Positions 11,796 to 23,760 of a DNA stretch of 64,000 nt are shown here, one piece after another (positions within the stretch are counted from its first letter, which is position 1; each line of letters begins with the position of its first letter). The notes under the pieces are model-generated. The model was not told the origin of the DNA and made no database searches. It saw only the letters and a program-made list of their open reading frames with translations. Source of the stretch: Ornithodoros turicata (lineage: Eukaryota > Arthropoda > Arachnida > Ixodida > Argasidae); the NCBI RefSeq assembly GCF_037126465.1, contig NC_088202.1, positions 26,892,213 through 26,956,212 of the forward strand. The letters are read 5' to 3'. A program made the position numbers and the translations under genes.

Positions 11796-12044
11796 GTGAC
11801 TCGGATTGGTGTTGACGCCCTGAAAGCTGTACTTGGTGCCGAAGGTGCAGGTGATATCCGGGAATCAGATATGCCATGCCAAAACTGCTTTGTGATCTTC
11901 CATAGGTTATGTGAATCACAACAACCCTCAACGTCCACGTCATCCAACACCAGCACGAAAGATGATCCGTTTTCAACGGAAGACGAATCGATTGATGAAA
12001 ACAATCGATTAAAGGTCAGCTACGCCGATTTCCCGATGTGTTAA
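11796..12044 (+). pseudogene. Transposon protein, N-terminal zinc-finger-like piece
   Basis: This 82-codon frame contains RESDMPCQNCFVIFHRLCES followed by a Ser/Thr-rich acidic linker and ends LKVSYADFPMC. The CxxC-x(6)-F-x(2)-C arrangement resembles the second half of a ZAD-type zinc finger. It has the same orientation as the ORF at 18322 and lies just inside the left TIR, so it is probably an N-terminal exon or fragment of the T1-encoded protein. Upstream pairing cysteines are not clear. The fragment is short, and the family assignment is by resemblance. Confidence 0.4.
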
Positions 12045-12059
12045 AACAGTTGTGATATT

Positions 12060-13700
12060 CAGAACGAGCACATCCAACTTCGCCCGAAACGCACCTTCGT
12101 TTCGCAATTTTGTCTGGCTATTAGGAAAATTATTTAATCAAAGAAACCAAAACAAGCCATGGGAGCAGCCATTTTTGTGACGTAGATGGGACAAACCTGC
12201 TCCATCTACGTAGATAGAGAATCGTGCTTCTGATTGGATGAAAGCTGAGGCTTTCTCCGACTTCCCGGGCGTCTTCTCCCGTTTGCGAAGAAATCCAGTT
12301 ATGGCCGCCGGCTACGATGAGCGTTTCGTCCGAAGTAATCCGTAATCCCGAGAACTATTGAACGATGGAAACAACAACTGAGCGAAGTCACCTCAACAGC
12401 ATTTTCGGCGTGAAATTGTGATTATGTGCTCGAGAACTTCGCAGTTCAACCGTTCAGCTGCCATTCACGTCGACCCGTTTGCTACTTTTACTACAAGTGC
12501 AGGGATGGGAGCGATTGAGCAACAACGTGAGCCTTGGTGGTCGTTTGAGCATATACCTGCGGAGGACTGGTCTTCAAAGAAAGAAGACCGTATTTCTATT
12601 TCTGCCCATGCACATCGTGCGATTGCCAGGCTTGTTACACGAGATACATATATTGTGCAGGATTATAGCGTGACCGCAATGAACGGCGTAGGAATGTATC
12701 GTGACCATTCGAACTGCATTCGTTCAACCATTCGTCGGTTATATGAACGTGGTCATTAGAGTTGCCCTGCACAAAAAGTGTTAGATGTTGTTTTGTAGTG
12801 TGTTGTTTATCTCGTAGAGCGCGTCGCGGCATGTAGATCGAGAGCCCTTATACGTATTTTTTGCATGTTTACTTAAGTGTGCGCATTGTTCTATACCGCA
12901 CAGGCCATATTTCATTAATAATAGTTTCGCAAATAAACACGTACGGGTCGATCTCATACTGCTTTTGAGTTAGGCATAGTGTCTTCAGATCAGGGTATAT
13001 GTATCCTGTTTGCTGGGCCCAACAGATGTTATTAAGGGTAGTGCAACATTTCCCACTTCTTGAACTATGCTAACATTGCCAGAATAAGGAGCATTACACT
13101 GTGCTGTGTATTCCATACTCAGTTGTCTCGCAACGTAAACCCCCCAATTATTATATTTTGTACTCCATATGTTCAACCAGGCAGCACTTCTCATACCCTA
13201 ATTTTTTTTTGACATGTGCTTAAAATTGCACAACTGCCACTCAAGTAACATGCCACCAAATTAGTCGGTGACAAAAGGTGTATGTACTTTATCACAAATT
13301 TAATAACCTTCCGTGGAAATGGTTGATGCTGTCCTCTGCCTTGTACGGTGCACTGCATAGCAAAATACACAGAGTCCAAATGTTTTCCTTGTCCACAAAT
13401 GCCCCGTCAAAGCTGAAAGACCCTTATCAAAATGGAGAAGCCGGGGCTTGCTTGTCCAGAGAAACAAATATGAAACTGCAGCGCTCAACGTAAATAGCTG
13501 CATGCTCAGCAACTAAGGCTGCTGATGCCGAAGCCTCATATTTCTAGGTTAAAAGGAAGAAAGGAGAAAAGACCACTGCGGCGTATTAATGTTTCAAAAG
13601 TATAACACTACAAAAATTTGTGAGAGTCAGTTGGTGTATTTAGCTATGTTGGTCACCTCTTGCACCAATTTTTAATAAGGTTCAATTGCGTTGCTACCAA
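12060..13700. other. T1 interior without a recognised gene
   Basis: A local hairpin at about 12175-12215 (gacgtagatgg / ccatctacgtagat) is present. A 113-codon plus-strand frame at 12418-12759 has no recognisable domain. Nothing else is supported. Confidence 0.4.
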
Positions 13701-13727
13701 CCAGGACCTATGTCTGACATATGATCG

Positions 13728-13755
13728 AATAATAATAATAATAATAATAATAATA
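13728..13755. repeat. (AAT)n microsatellite
   Basis: About nine uninterrupted AAT units. Confidence 0.95.
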
Positions 13756-14246
13756 GTGTCTATCTATGACCTATATGGATCTTCAACACTAGTTTGGTCT
13801 AGTTTTCACACGTAGCTTCCAGTGAAATTCGAAGCTGCTCTGTAGAGCTGACAGGAGACTTGCAGAGTAGAGAATTTTTTAATTTATATTTTCCAAAGAA
13901 TATGTAAAAAACAATGTACTGTACCGACTGTATTCAAAGAAATACAAATATACTTTGTTTTGGCTATGTGCATGTTAGCAGATTACAGGTGACCGATGAG
14001 ACACAATGGGCGTCAAGGGTGAGAACACAAGAATACTACCACTGCAGGCACTGTCCTGAAATTCTAAGCCACCATTTGTCAGAAAGCAATGACCACGTAG
14101 AGCCTAAGAATCATATTGAGCTCCTTCCATTATTCTTTTTAGTGACAACATGTTGGCTGCCATCCAGTTAATGAAAGTGACCTTTATCGTTGAAAGAACG
14201 GTTCAACAGTAAGCGAGCTGATGATAGTGTCCATGATGGCGAGACC

Positions 14247-14325
14247 CGAAGAGGAGATACAAGAAGGGACATACACACACTATGTTGAGACATTGTGTAT
14301 GTCCCTTCCCATCCCTCGTCTCAGG
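14247..14325. repeat. Hairpin-forming inverted repeat
   Basis: The segment gggacatacacacactatg is followed closely by cattgtgtatgtccctt, with matching flanks (gagacccgaag / cctcgtctc). It looks like a small MITE remnant. Confidence 0.6.
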
Positions 14326-15320
14326 GTTTTTCGCTATAGACCTTCATGATGTTTCCTTCCGGAAACTTTACATATTTTTATGTAGAGTTGTGAACGTACA
14401 GCCAGGCGCTGTTAGAAAATCACAGTACTTTTCTTGGAACAAGAATCCATAGAAGTTACACATTTCTTGAAACAAGAATCCATAGAAGTTACACAATCAT
14501 CTTCAGCATTGCACACATCTATGGGACATATTAATCACTTTGGAATGTCACAGACATGTCATGGAGGCCGGCACATAATTAATGGTGTTGAACAGACAAC
14601 TATTTGTCATGTTTTAGGCACAAAAAGCAGTTTTGACACCTGCATGGTGAGACAGATGTATCTCTACATACTTTGCCATGACATAAATATATGAAGCAAC
14701 AAATGTACTCTCTACTTTATTTTGGCTATTAGTCAGCACTGCCAAGAATGTGGGAACACAGTCTTGTAACACCTAAACTCTTCAAAATGACCTTCACACA
14801 CGACACATTGTAGGTCAAGAAGACTCCAGAATGATGTACTCCTCCCCATTGGCTGAAAACATTTTTCTACTACTTTGCATAAGGGGAAGTTAGTACATGA
14901 AACGCACACATTCCTTTTTTGAGCAAATCAGTATTCAGAGCGTTACCGTACCGTCGTGGGCGTGCAGTGCATTACGTGGTACAGCACACACTGTAAAAAA
15001 TTTCACCGAAGAGCATGTCCTCCGTTCTAATGGCAGTCTTCTCCAGTTTTTCAAACTGCCATTTCCCATAGTGCTTTATGGTATGACACAATATTTCTAA
15101 ATCCTTGCTCTAGTTTACAGGTTGTAGCAGAAAAAGGTACCACTGTTTCCGATCACAGGACGCAAGCCATAAGTGCTATACGGCAACAGTATATGCTGCT
15201 GTCTAGTAGTTGTTCGTGTTTGGACATGGTATGGTGCATGTAGGGTAAATTCCATGGTTAAAATATGAAAACGTGAACAACTGTTCGATTACATGATGTA
15301 TAATGCTGTATAGCACAGTA

Positions 15321-16245
15321 CAATAAAACCTCCAAAGTCAGACACCTCCCTACCTCCGACAACTCCCCATGTCGGACAAGATCTCATTGCACGGGCAGGC
15401 TCCCATTGAAACTACATGGGGACGAAATTATCTATGTCGGACACCTCCCTATCTCAGAAGTAGGACAAGTGGAATGGCATGACATAAGTCGTTCATACTA
15501 TGACTTTGGCACCATGATTAATGGGATTTTGCCTGTTCTAAAGGGCTCTGCTGCCGGCTTTTTCGAATTTTGCGGTTGCGTCTGTTAAAATCCCAGCGGA
15601 ATGACATGACCTAAGTCGTTCATACTATGACTTTAGCACCACGATTAAAGGGATTTTGCCTGTTCTAAAGGGTTCTGCTGGTTTTCCCTGCTAAGTTGGC
15701 AAAAATCCTGGCCAAATTACCCCAATATCGGCCCATCTTTGCACCAAAAAGACCCAAAAGGAGCCAGTGGCCTTGACTTTTGCCCCTTTCTGGTCTTAGC
15801 ATTTTGTTGCTTTAGTTTTTCGAGTCCAAAAACAAGTGCTGTCAGTCTACATTGTAATTTCTTATGTGAGCACTTGTCTTATGTTTGTCTAGAGCCTTTG
15901 AATGCGCACTGCACCAAAGCAATGAAAAGCGGGCTGACGCTTCAGAGACAAGTCCTTGCTGATCGGAAAGCTCCAGAGGTAATGCCATTGAGTGGAATCT
16001 GAACGGAATTGAATCTACTAAAATCAGTAACAATTATCAGTGATGAGTGGGCAGAAGTACCACTACCAGGCACCACCACCAGGTACAACTAAGGACCATA
16101 AATTGAAGAAGGGGGACATTTGGCAACACAGCTGTGATCTCTTCCATTTTTTGTTTCCGTCGTAGTATTCTGTAACTCGGACACCTCTATAAGTAGGACA
16201 CGCTTCGGCTGCACCGCAAGTGTCCAACATAGGAAGGTTTCACTG
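15321..16245. mobile_element. pogo/Tigger-like non-autonomous element
   Basis: The left end reads CAATAAAACCTCC followed by GTCAGACACCTCC. The right end reads GGAAGGTTTCACTG preceded by AGTGTCC. These imperfect terminal inverted repeats have the CAGTgAAACCTcc form seen in pogo/Tigger elements. TA dinucleotides flank both ends (15319-15320 and 16246-16247), the expected target duplication. There is no transposase ORF in its 925 bp. It sits inside T1 and so inserted later. Confidence 0.7.
15471..15724 (+). repeat. Tandem duplication of 127 bp within the Tigger-like element
   Basis: The phrase ggaatgrcatgacmtaagtc starts at 15471 and again at 15598. The two copies stay alignable through the attttgcctgttctaaaggg segment. 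Confidence 0.85.
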
Positions 16246-16789
16246 TATTTATGTCCTGTGTCACGTGACCAAAAACAATATGTGCTTTTGCTCATGCTGC
16301 ACAGCACAGGCGAAATGAGCTGCGTGTGAGGATAACAACATGAAACCCGAGGCGCGGAGGAAAAGGCATGACTTTACGGTATCTATGTCAGTTGTTTCAT
16401 GTTGTAATTGCGTACAAGCTCCGCTGTACCTGAAAATAGGTCTGATGCATTGTACACGCACCTTAGACATGCAGTGTGTGTTGTGATAGTAATGCCACTG
16501 CCAATTGAAAAATAATGCTCCAGGTGGATTGTTTCGGTACAAACTTGAACTATGCATACCAAGGGGTAGGGCATCTGCGTGGCAGGTTTACCTGGAAATA
16601 AGAATGTAAATGTTAGGTGAGGTCATTGAATAATTAACATTATCAATATACTGCTGATGATCATACCAATAATAGCACACACGATGCTCCGATATGTTCT
16701 GCATGAATGTCTCTGTACTCACAATATTAGTACAGCAGCTACAGAAAGGCATAAAACAAGTTTCTGTATACATGATACCACTTGAATGA

Positions 16790-17165
16790 AACACAAGCTT
16801 CTGCTTCATTGCCAAAACACAACAGCGGACAGATTTACCTTACTTCACCTGAGAAAAAGTATATACTGTTGCACACACGATGCTGTTTGAATGTAATCCG
16901 GAAATGTCTTGAAAAACATAATTTATGACTGAAACACATCAACTGGACGATTTCGATTTACCTTAGTCAAAACTGAGAAAAGGTATGTGCTGTTGCACAC
17001 ATGAAACTGCTTGAACTGCCCTTGAGTTCTCTGGAAGAACACCTTATTTGTGACCAAAATGCAACAGCTAAGCTAACACTTAAATTACACCTTACTCAAA
17101 ATACACAAGATGTGCTGCCGTGCATATGATACGATGCTTAAATGTGCTCTGAAAGCGATTGAGTA
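16790..17165. repeat. Degenerate tandem repeat of about 120 bp
   Basis: Related blocks recur at about 16810, 16927 and 17053. Each has an aaaacacaacagc-like start, a tttaccttac block and a tgctgttgcacacayga block. Divergence is high. Confidence 0.6.
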
Positions 17166-17169
17166 AGAA

Positions 17170-18320
17170 CACAAACAACTCTGGCATGGTTGCTCTAAGC
17201 TAGCGAGCAACAGCAAGGGTATACGAACACAAGAAGTCGAGCACAAGTGATGCAATGCACTTGATTAATCAGAAAATGAAATGTCTCAGTACCAGGCGTC
17301 ACTGTTCCGTCAACAAAAACAGATGAACTTTGCAGTGGCGTCTGATTGGCGCTTGTGACAGCCTTCAGCTTGAAACCCCGACGGTGATAGTTGAGACGTG
17401 GAGTGCAAGCTCTTCAGTGGTGCCAGAATGCCTGCGAAATCATTTAACAAATAAGGCAATTCCAAATCTGTGCTGAGAATACACCCGCTGGGGCCTAATC
17501 TCTAAAGGATGAAGCAGTAACTGACAGATAGCGTATTTGGCATTTGCACCGCATGACTGACTTGTCTAACATTATGCGTCTTACCAACTTACCTTTATTG
17601 CAATCTCCTGCAGCAGATAAGGTTGGCACAGCATCCCGGACGAGACATCTTCGGCTTCTTGTGAAACAAGTTGCGCATTGCTTCAGTAACATCCGTATGA
17701 GCCAAATGAACAAATCAAATCGCTGCTTTCGAAGGTGGCACCCAGTCGGAGTTGTAACCTGCTGTTGCAGTTAATAGCTTCCTCTTTCGCCTTTCGAAAA
17801 ATTGTGGTTTGAAACATTGGGACTGCATGCTGAAATGTTCTTGCAGACGGGAGCATAACGCTCACGCATTCTCGGCACGCAGCACAGAACACGAAGCACA
17901 TCAGGAAGTCTGTACTGGCCTAGCAAATGCTTTGCAGTCGAAGGAAGCAAACCTCACGTTCCTCGTGGGCTCAGTGAAGTCCAGAAATATACTGGCTCCC
18001 TAATAGCGAAGTGTTTATCACTTCCCCAATGTCTATCTGCGCAGCAGACGGCTCAGCAGAAGAAACTGGCCGGCTTGGCAGAAGAAACCAAGCCAAAAGC
18101 CATGCCAAGCCGGATCACGGGCAGACCACGAATGCTTCGTCGATACAAGGTTTGCGGGCCACAAGACGGAATGTCAGTGAAACTAAAAATTCACTTTTTT
18201 GGAAAACCGCGAGGAGTTTGGGATAACCATTTTGCACACATAATCAGTGTACCCTTATGAACACATCGTGTGAGTACCATTCCATTCTGTAACACTCGAC
18301 AATCGGCGTAGCTGAGCTTT
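17170..18320. other. T1 interior without a recognised gene
   Basis: Short frames on both strands (for example 17544-17774 and 18075-18257) show no domain that I recognise. This may contain intron or degraded coding sequence of the T1 protein. Confidence 0.35.
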
Positions 18321-18321
18321 A

Positions 18322-19041
18322 ATGATGTCGCAAGGCATCGGCGTGACACCAGTGAGAAAGCGCAAGAAGACCTCCACATCGTACGTGAAAAGAAAGAACT
18401 TCGAAATTTCGGAAGCTCTAGGTGTCAAGGCACGTCGACAGATTGAATCAGCGTTCGACGTTTCCCTTCCCGGTACATCGGATAGCAACTGCCAGCTGTG
18501 CTCAGTGTTGTTCGGAAATATTAGGATGGCCTACCGAGCAAGTAAGTCACTGCAACAGCGATGCTACATTCTTACGCTTCTTCCTGCATCGATTTCAGAG
18601 CGCGACGTCCAAGCAGTCGTTCCTGAGACGACCCGGTACATGATTAAGAAGTCCCAGAAGTTAGTCGTGGTAAAAGATGTGTGGGCATTGCCTGACCCGT
18701 ACGAGCGCAGTGCTCTGAAGGAAGGTGATTTGGCGAGAGCAACGAGCTTTTATACGATGGACGATCTGGACTGCACAGTCCAGACCCCAAGATCAAGAGA
18801 TGTCGTGCACATTAAAGGAGGGGGCCAGAAACTCCCAAAAGCTAAGAGGTTCGTGACTTGTTCAATCCGTGAAGCCGACAGAAAATTTAGGACCGTGTAT
18901 CCAGACATAAGGCTTAGCCTGAACAAATTTTACTCCATTCGCCCCAAGTGGGTTAGTATTAGCCCATGCAGAGAGGAATGCGTATGCACGTACTGTGCAA
19001 ACTTCGAGCTTACCACAACAGCTGCCATAACAGCGCCATAA
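18322..19041 (+). pseudogene. T1-encoded transposon protein, truncated
   Basis: This 239-codon frame resembles the N-terminal half of a dispersed transposon-type protein known from arthropods and cnidarians. It begins with a basic segment (PVRKRKK). It contains TSFYTMDDLDCTVQTPRSRD near residues 154-173, then KRFVTCSIREADRKFRTVYP. It closes with SIRPKWVSISPCREECVCTY and CANFEL, where CxCxxC is probably zinc-binding. The usual downstream half is absent: the stop lies at the inner edge of the right TIR. The assignment is remembered motif resemblance only; it could be a different Cys-rich mobile protein. Confidence 0.5.
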
Positions 19042-19827
19042 CCGTGTTTTTAACTTGATTTCTCTGAATCGCGTCCGCCCTTGGCGACCGTAACGCCTAC
19101 CAGCTTAGGGAGAGTACCGCCTACGGGTAGCGCGCAGCGCGCGTGCACACTGACGCTTTAAAAAATCGTAGCGTCACCGACAATCAAATACGAATCTCAA
19201 TTTTTTTTCTGTGTGTTAGGAAAGGGTTTCTGCGCAACATATAAAAAATCGCGGTAACTTTTTGATGGCCAATTTTTGGTAGCGCCGGCCGAAATACAGC
19301 TAAATCGCGATGCCGCCTGTGGGATTATGACCCCCCAATCTGCTTCTAGCAGATTAACTCTACAACAATGAAAAGTGAAAATAGTATCAACAGATAGGGC
19401 ATGCAATGATGAAACGAATGGTGTAGGTTTCATTATTCTCCGATAAACAGCGTCAGTACAGGAAGGCTCCGAAAAACGGCGTTTTTCGCGTTTTCTTGCG
19501 ACTGTGCTATTTTTTTACGAAAAAGTTTCAGTTGCAAAAGGGTAGGAAGAATAAAGTGAGTTGTCCATGTAGTAGTGAGCAGGTGAAAAAAATTGTGGCT
19601 CTTAGGATCGCATAGTTCTCAATTAAAGAGCCCGCAAAGTAACCCGAAACGACTGGGTCACATTTCGACCAATTTCTTTCTCTCCCTCTTCCTCGAAAAT
19701 GTCTGAAGGGTGGGGCTTAAATATAGGCGCATTTTTCATCATTTCCCGTCCCCTGAGGAATATATTTTTTCAAAAAAAAATTGGAGATGGTCAGGTTTCC
19801 TGCTTGGTCGAAATTCGCTGGAATTAG
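19030..19827 (-). repeat. T1 right terminal inverted repeat
   Basis: Complement of 10698-11475, including the gcgtgcacactg segment, the cgtaacgccta segment and the terminal aaattcgctggaattag. Its inner edge overlaps the last codons of the 18322 frame. Confidence 0.85.
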
Positions 19828-19869
19828 CCGGGTGCTATCACACTCGATATCGGATAAGCTACTTCCGGG

Positions 19870-20290
19870 TATTTCTCTTGTGTACAAAGATATGATACTG
19901 CGTTATTCAGGGGTGCTGGACTCGTCGTATCTTGAAACACGAAGAAAGTTCAAGAAATGGGAGGGACGGCAACCATTGAATGCTTTCAGTGGCCCACGTG
20001 AGCGCTCCTGACTGTCAATCAAACCTCAGGTCAAAGTTAGCGAGACGCGCGCTCTTTGAAATATTTTCATGACGTCAAAATGACGTTTTGGTTGCCCGGG
20101 GGGATGGTGTCTTTGCCGATTTCGCTAATGTAAACAATTCGGAAGATATGAGGAAAGGCAGCCGTTGGACAGTTTCCCTGGCCCATGTGACGACCCGTTT
20201 TGTCAATCAAACCAAAGTAGAGAAAATGTAGCTTTTGGCAGGAGTCCCGTGACGTCAAACTGACGTTGCGCAACTTTTTTTCCACCGAGA
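19870..20290 (+). repeat. Diverged direct duplication of about 190 bp
   Basis: Two related blocks occur in tandem. Both contain a tggccca-ygtga segment, then tgtcaatcaaacc, then tgacgtcaaa-tgacgtt. The tgacgtca palindrome appears in each. No gene is visible. Confidence 0.55.
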
Positions 20291-20399
20291 AAAGTTCAAG
20301 GGAAGATAGTGGCGAACTTTGAAGTTTGTTAGAAAGATTGCGGCCGCTTTTATTGCCCAGCATTTACTACTGCGCCTCTGACTCCCCATTTATCATGAG

Positions 20400-20614
20400 T
20401 ATCGTTCGAAATGCCAAACGAGGATTTTTGCCAGTGTTACCGACTGTCGAAAAACGCTGTCCGTTCGCTGTGTGACCATCTGCGCAGAGCCTACACTCTT
20501 AGAACAGAACTTCACCGCATAGCATGTTTTGCTCCAACTACAGCCACGAGTGATATGCTTATCGCTCCTGACTTGAAGAGAGAGGGGAACATAGGCATTT
20601 TTATAGCAACTATC
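20400..20614 (-). repeat. Dispersed 'tgctatgcggtgaagttc' element, copy beside the mariner
   Basis: Read on the minus strand, it runs cttcaagtcagg...tgctatgcggtgaagttctg. The same order of motifs is present at 29868-29980 on the plus strand and, more diverged, in the arms of the 1-5586 island. A coding reading (YTLRTEL, CYAVKFCS) is possible in either direction, but none is convincing. Confidence 0.55.
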
Positions 20615-20616
20615 AT

Positions 20617-21715
20617 ACGAGGGGGGACCCAAAAGAAACCGGAATTATTTTCTAAAAAAATGTGTTTTTATTGTTGCATGCTCTAATTTCAAACACCTTC
20701 AAAGTAATCTCCCTTTGTTGCAATGCACCTGTCCAGACGTTTTTTCCACTGCTCAAAACACTTTTGGAACTCGTCGACGTTGATGCTTTTTAGTGCTTGT
20801 GCCGTTTTCTGTTTCACTTCCTCGACATCGGCAAAACATTTCCCTTTAAGGACTTTCTTCATTTGAGGGAAGAGAAAAAAGTCGCAGGGGGCGAGATCAG
20901 GTGAGCAGGAAGGTTGGGCACAGGGGTCATGCCATTTTTGGTCAGAAACTGCTGAACACTCAGCGCGGTGTGGACAGGTGCGTTGTCATGGTGAAAGCAC
21001 TAGTCACCTGACTGCCACAACTCGGGACGTTTCTTCCGTAGATCATGGCGCAACCTTCTTAAAACTTCCAAATAGAAGCTTTGGTTCACTGTTTGACCCT
21101 GCGGAACAAATTCGGAGTGCAAAAGCCCCCTCACATCAAAGTAGCACATCACCATTGTCTTGACGTGCGACTTCACTTGTCATGCTTTCGTGGGTCATGG
21201 GGAACTGTCTGTTTTTCATTGGGTAGACTGCTGTTTCGATTCGGGGTCGCAACCGTAGCACGAAGATTCGTCTCCGGTTATGATTTTAGAAATAAAGATG
21301 GGGTCCATCTCCAACTGGTCCTTCAAAGCATGGCATGCAGCCATGCGATTCTCTGTTTGTTCGGGCGTGAGCAGTCGAGGCACAAATTTCGCTGCAACTC
21401 GTTTCATGTGCAAATCGTTCGATAAAATTCGCTCGCATGAGCTCCATGACACCCCTGTTATCCCCACAAGTCTTGCAAGACGGCTTGACGAATTCTGGTG
21501 ACATTTTCTTCAGTACGGCTGATCAAAGGCCGTCCAGAACGATGTTGATCGTCAATCGACATTTCGGCTTGTTTAAATTGAGAAACCCATTCGTACACTT
21601 GTGTTTTGCTCAAAGCAGCCTCCTTGTAAGCCGTCTGTAGCATAACTGCCGTTTCCTGATACGTTTTTGCCCAACAGGAAACAAAATTGCACTGCTGCAC
21701 GTTGTTCGTGCAAAT
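20617..21715 (-). pseudogene. mariner transposase, inactivated
   Basis: Minus-strand frames spell a mariner transposase in pieces. The N-terminal segment has KTQVYEWVSQFKQAEMS and DDQHRSGRP (21458-21700). The middle has MKRVAAKFVPRLLTPEQTEN, then ITGDES, which holds the first catalytic Asp. The C-terminal SPDLAPCDFFLFP carries the DD34D signature near 20900. Several frameshifts and stops separate them. One TIR is visible at 20617-20650 (acgaggggggacccaaaag). The other end has no TIR and breaks off near 21769, so the element is truncated as well as mutated. Confidence 0.85.
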
Positions 21716-21806
21716 TAGCCATCACGAAATAGGCAAACGCGTTGAAGTGGTCTAGAAATAGAATTCACTCATGCCCAAGAATTAGGGACAAAACGTAAAG
21801 CAGGCT

Positions 21807-22124
21807 TCACCTAAAACGGCTCCCATAGAGCCTGTGTATTCTCGAACGAAAAGCGCGTGCTACATATTCTGCTGGCAGCGCTTTGCATTCGTTCTCTAAT
21901 AGCATCTTGCCTCTGCCAGGACAAAACTTTTGAGCAATTTTTTGGGCATGAATAGTGGCATCTTCAAGGTTCCATTCGGGTTCCAAATTTTGAATCTGTA
22001 AAGGGGCCTTCCATCGCCGCACGAACGCGATGCGGCGAAGCCGACGTTCAAGGCCACGCGCAACCACAGGTTTGGGAAATGGCTCGCCGCAGAAGAGACT
22101 ACAACAGATAAAGAAGACAGACAA
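21807..22124 (-). CDS. T2 outer ORF, left copy (105 codons)
   Basis: This open frame is conserved in the right arm (29361-29678) and partly at 48515-48630. Its C-terminal half, LEPEWNLEDATIHAQKIAQK to AEYVARAFRSRIHRLYGSRF, stays open in both arms although they differ in DNA sequence. It is basic, with no recognised domain. It may be the C-terminus of a longer transposon protein or a terminal-repeat segment that is open by chance. Confidence 0.4.
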   Translation of the reverse strand: MSVFFICCSLFCGEPFPKPVVARGLERRLRRIAFVRRWKAPLQIQNLEPEWNLEDATIHAQKIAQKFCPGRGKMLLENECKALPAEYVARAFRSRIHRLYGSRFR

Positions 22125-22329
22125 GAAATAACAATACGAGGAGCAAAGATTTGTGTGTTACCTCACGTGGTAAGAGTATACGATGTAAAAACTAAAAGCT
22201 TGACAGCAGTTAGGAGAATTAACATCGTTGAGGTTGTAATAAAGAGCAAACGTGTATACATTATGGCTGTTACAAAGTCTGTTGGTATCATCTGATAAAC
22301 TGTGAGCAATCAAACAAAACATAAAATAA

Positions 22330-22440
22330 AGGTGTGGTCGGAGTGAACGGCACAACAAAGACAACAATAAATGATGACGATGAGATGGGGTGTTTCACCG
22401 CGGAGGTGCGTACCCTACCCCACTGCACGTGGAACATTAT
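22330..22440 (-). repeat. SINE-like 3' module, T2 left arm
   Basis: Contains gagatggggtgtttcaccgc followed by accctaccccact. The same module lies at 29060-29165 (opposite strand) and, more diverged, at 53745-53850, where it abuts a TTG-type microsatellite. Confidence 0.5.
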
Positions 22441-23099
22441 GTGAAGATGATGAAGAAGGGATGAAAACACAAGAAAGAACTAAAATGAACAGCAGAAAAT
22501 GGACCAACGACAGCTTAAGACGACATGTACTACTTTGCACAGGAAAATGTGATATCTGAGGTTCTACGATGTGCTAGGGTTGTCAAACCAAGTTTATCGA
22601 GGATAGGTTCATAATTATAGGCACCAATGTGTCGGTCATAGAAAATGTCAATGACTCCAAGGGATTCAATGTTGTCATTCGGTCAATCTCGTATCTTTGA
22701 AAATTAGTGAAGCTGATTAAGTATACCATTTTAGTTAGCCATCGAACACTGATGAGACCGGCTAGGAAAGATATCCGAGAGGCCAGGTATGTTAGCCGCC
22801 CAAACGGCACGTCCGGGGCTCTCATAAATTTTTAATAACAACTGTGGCACCTAACAAAGGACAACCTGTATATCCTCATGTGTTTCCATACTGACTCCCA
22901 GAAGAATTCGAGGCTCGTTCGGGTAGACCGAATGTACAATCGTATTTATGAAATAGCGCACAAAAAAAGGAAACTAAAAAAATGACATGGTTGCAAAATT
23001 TGAGACATACACAAATAAAAGATTTGACTAAAATTGACTAACGAACCAACAATCAGTTTGATCGTAGAAACAAGGTATTTTGAGGCACGATAGATCTAT

Positions 23100-23760
23100 A
23101 AGTTGAGTGAATGTTGGCGTGGATATGTCACGGTGACGTAGATGGTGTCGTCTAGACCAAAAAAATGCTGAAGGCTGAAGGCTCGGCAGTGCAGAGAACA
23201 TACGGATACGCATGTAAGATGAGGGAAGTAGGACAACCATCTATATAAAACCGATCTATATATTCCGAAACTCCGAGTGGATGAACACACCGTTTGTATA
23301 GACTGCCGGTTTCGTTTCTTCTTTCTCGCTCTCTCCTCTTTCCTTTTTCTTCTCTTTTTTTTTGGGGGGGGGGCGGCTTATTAATACTTGAGGACAATTT
23401 ATGATACAGCTATAGGATGTCAGGGTGCTCGCTAACGCAGGAGCCTCTCTAGTGAGGGAAGCGCAAAGGCGGTCACGTGGTCGGTTTGTATTACAACACA
23501 TTACTCTGCTCTCTTTTGACCACAATAATGCTCGTTGCCTTGTCAATGTCATCTGCATTTTTTAGACACTGTAGATATGTCGTTCACCTCGAAACTACAA
23601 AAAAAAAAAGTTAAGAAATCACGACTTTCTGTGTTTTTGTTTGATTTGCGACTATCTGGCGACTTTCTGTTGTCGTCATCTCTCAAAATCTCTCAAAATA
23701 AGCACAATTTCAGACAACGAAAAAAAATAGCAAAGTAAAGAAAATATATCGTTCTGCTTT
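23100..23760. other. Low-complexity interior of the T2 left arm
   Basis: Holds a CT-rich tract, a run of nine G residues near 23368 and A-rich runs near 23600. All are mirrored in the right arm at 27720-28320. Short frames here are not convincing as genes. Confidence 0.5.

Larger units (their letters stand above)
10698..19827. mobile_element. T1: 9.1-kb DNA transposon-like element with long TIRs
   Basis: Inverted repeats of about 780 bp (10698-11475 and 19030-19827) bound a 7.5-kb interior. The outer ends read ctaattccagcgaatttcg and its complement. The interior contains two plus-strand coding pieces of a transposon-type protein (11796-12044 and 18322-19041) plus later insertions, including a pogo/Tigger-like MITE. 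No target-site duplication was evident. The right-hand ORF stops at the inner edge of the TIR, as expected for a deletion derivative. Confidence 0.65.

Noticed and set aside
21216..21425. Plus-strand frames over the mariner
   Set aside because: They are antisense shadows of the transposase.
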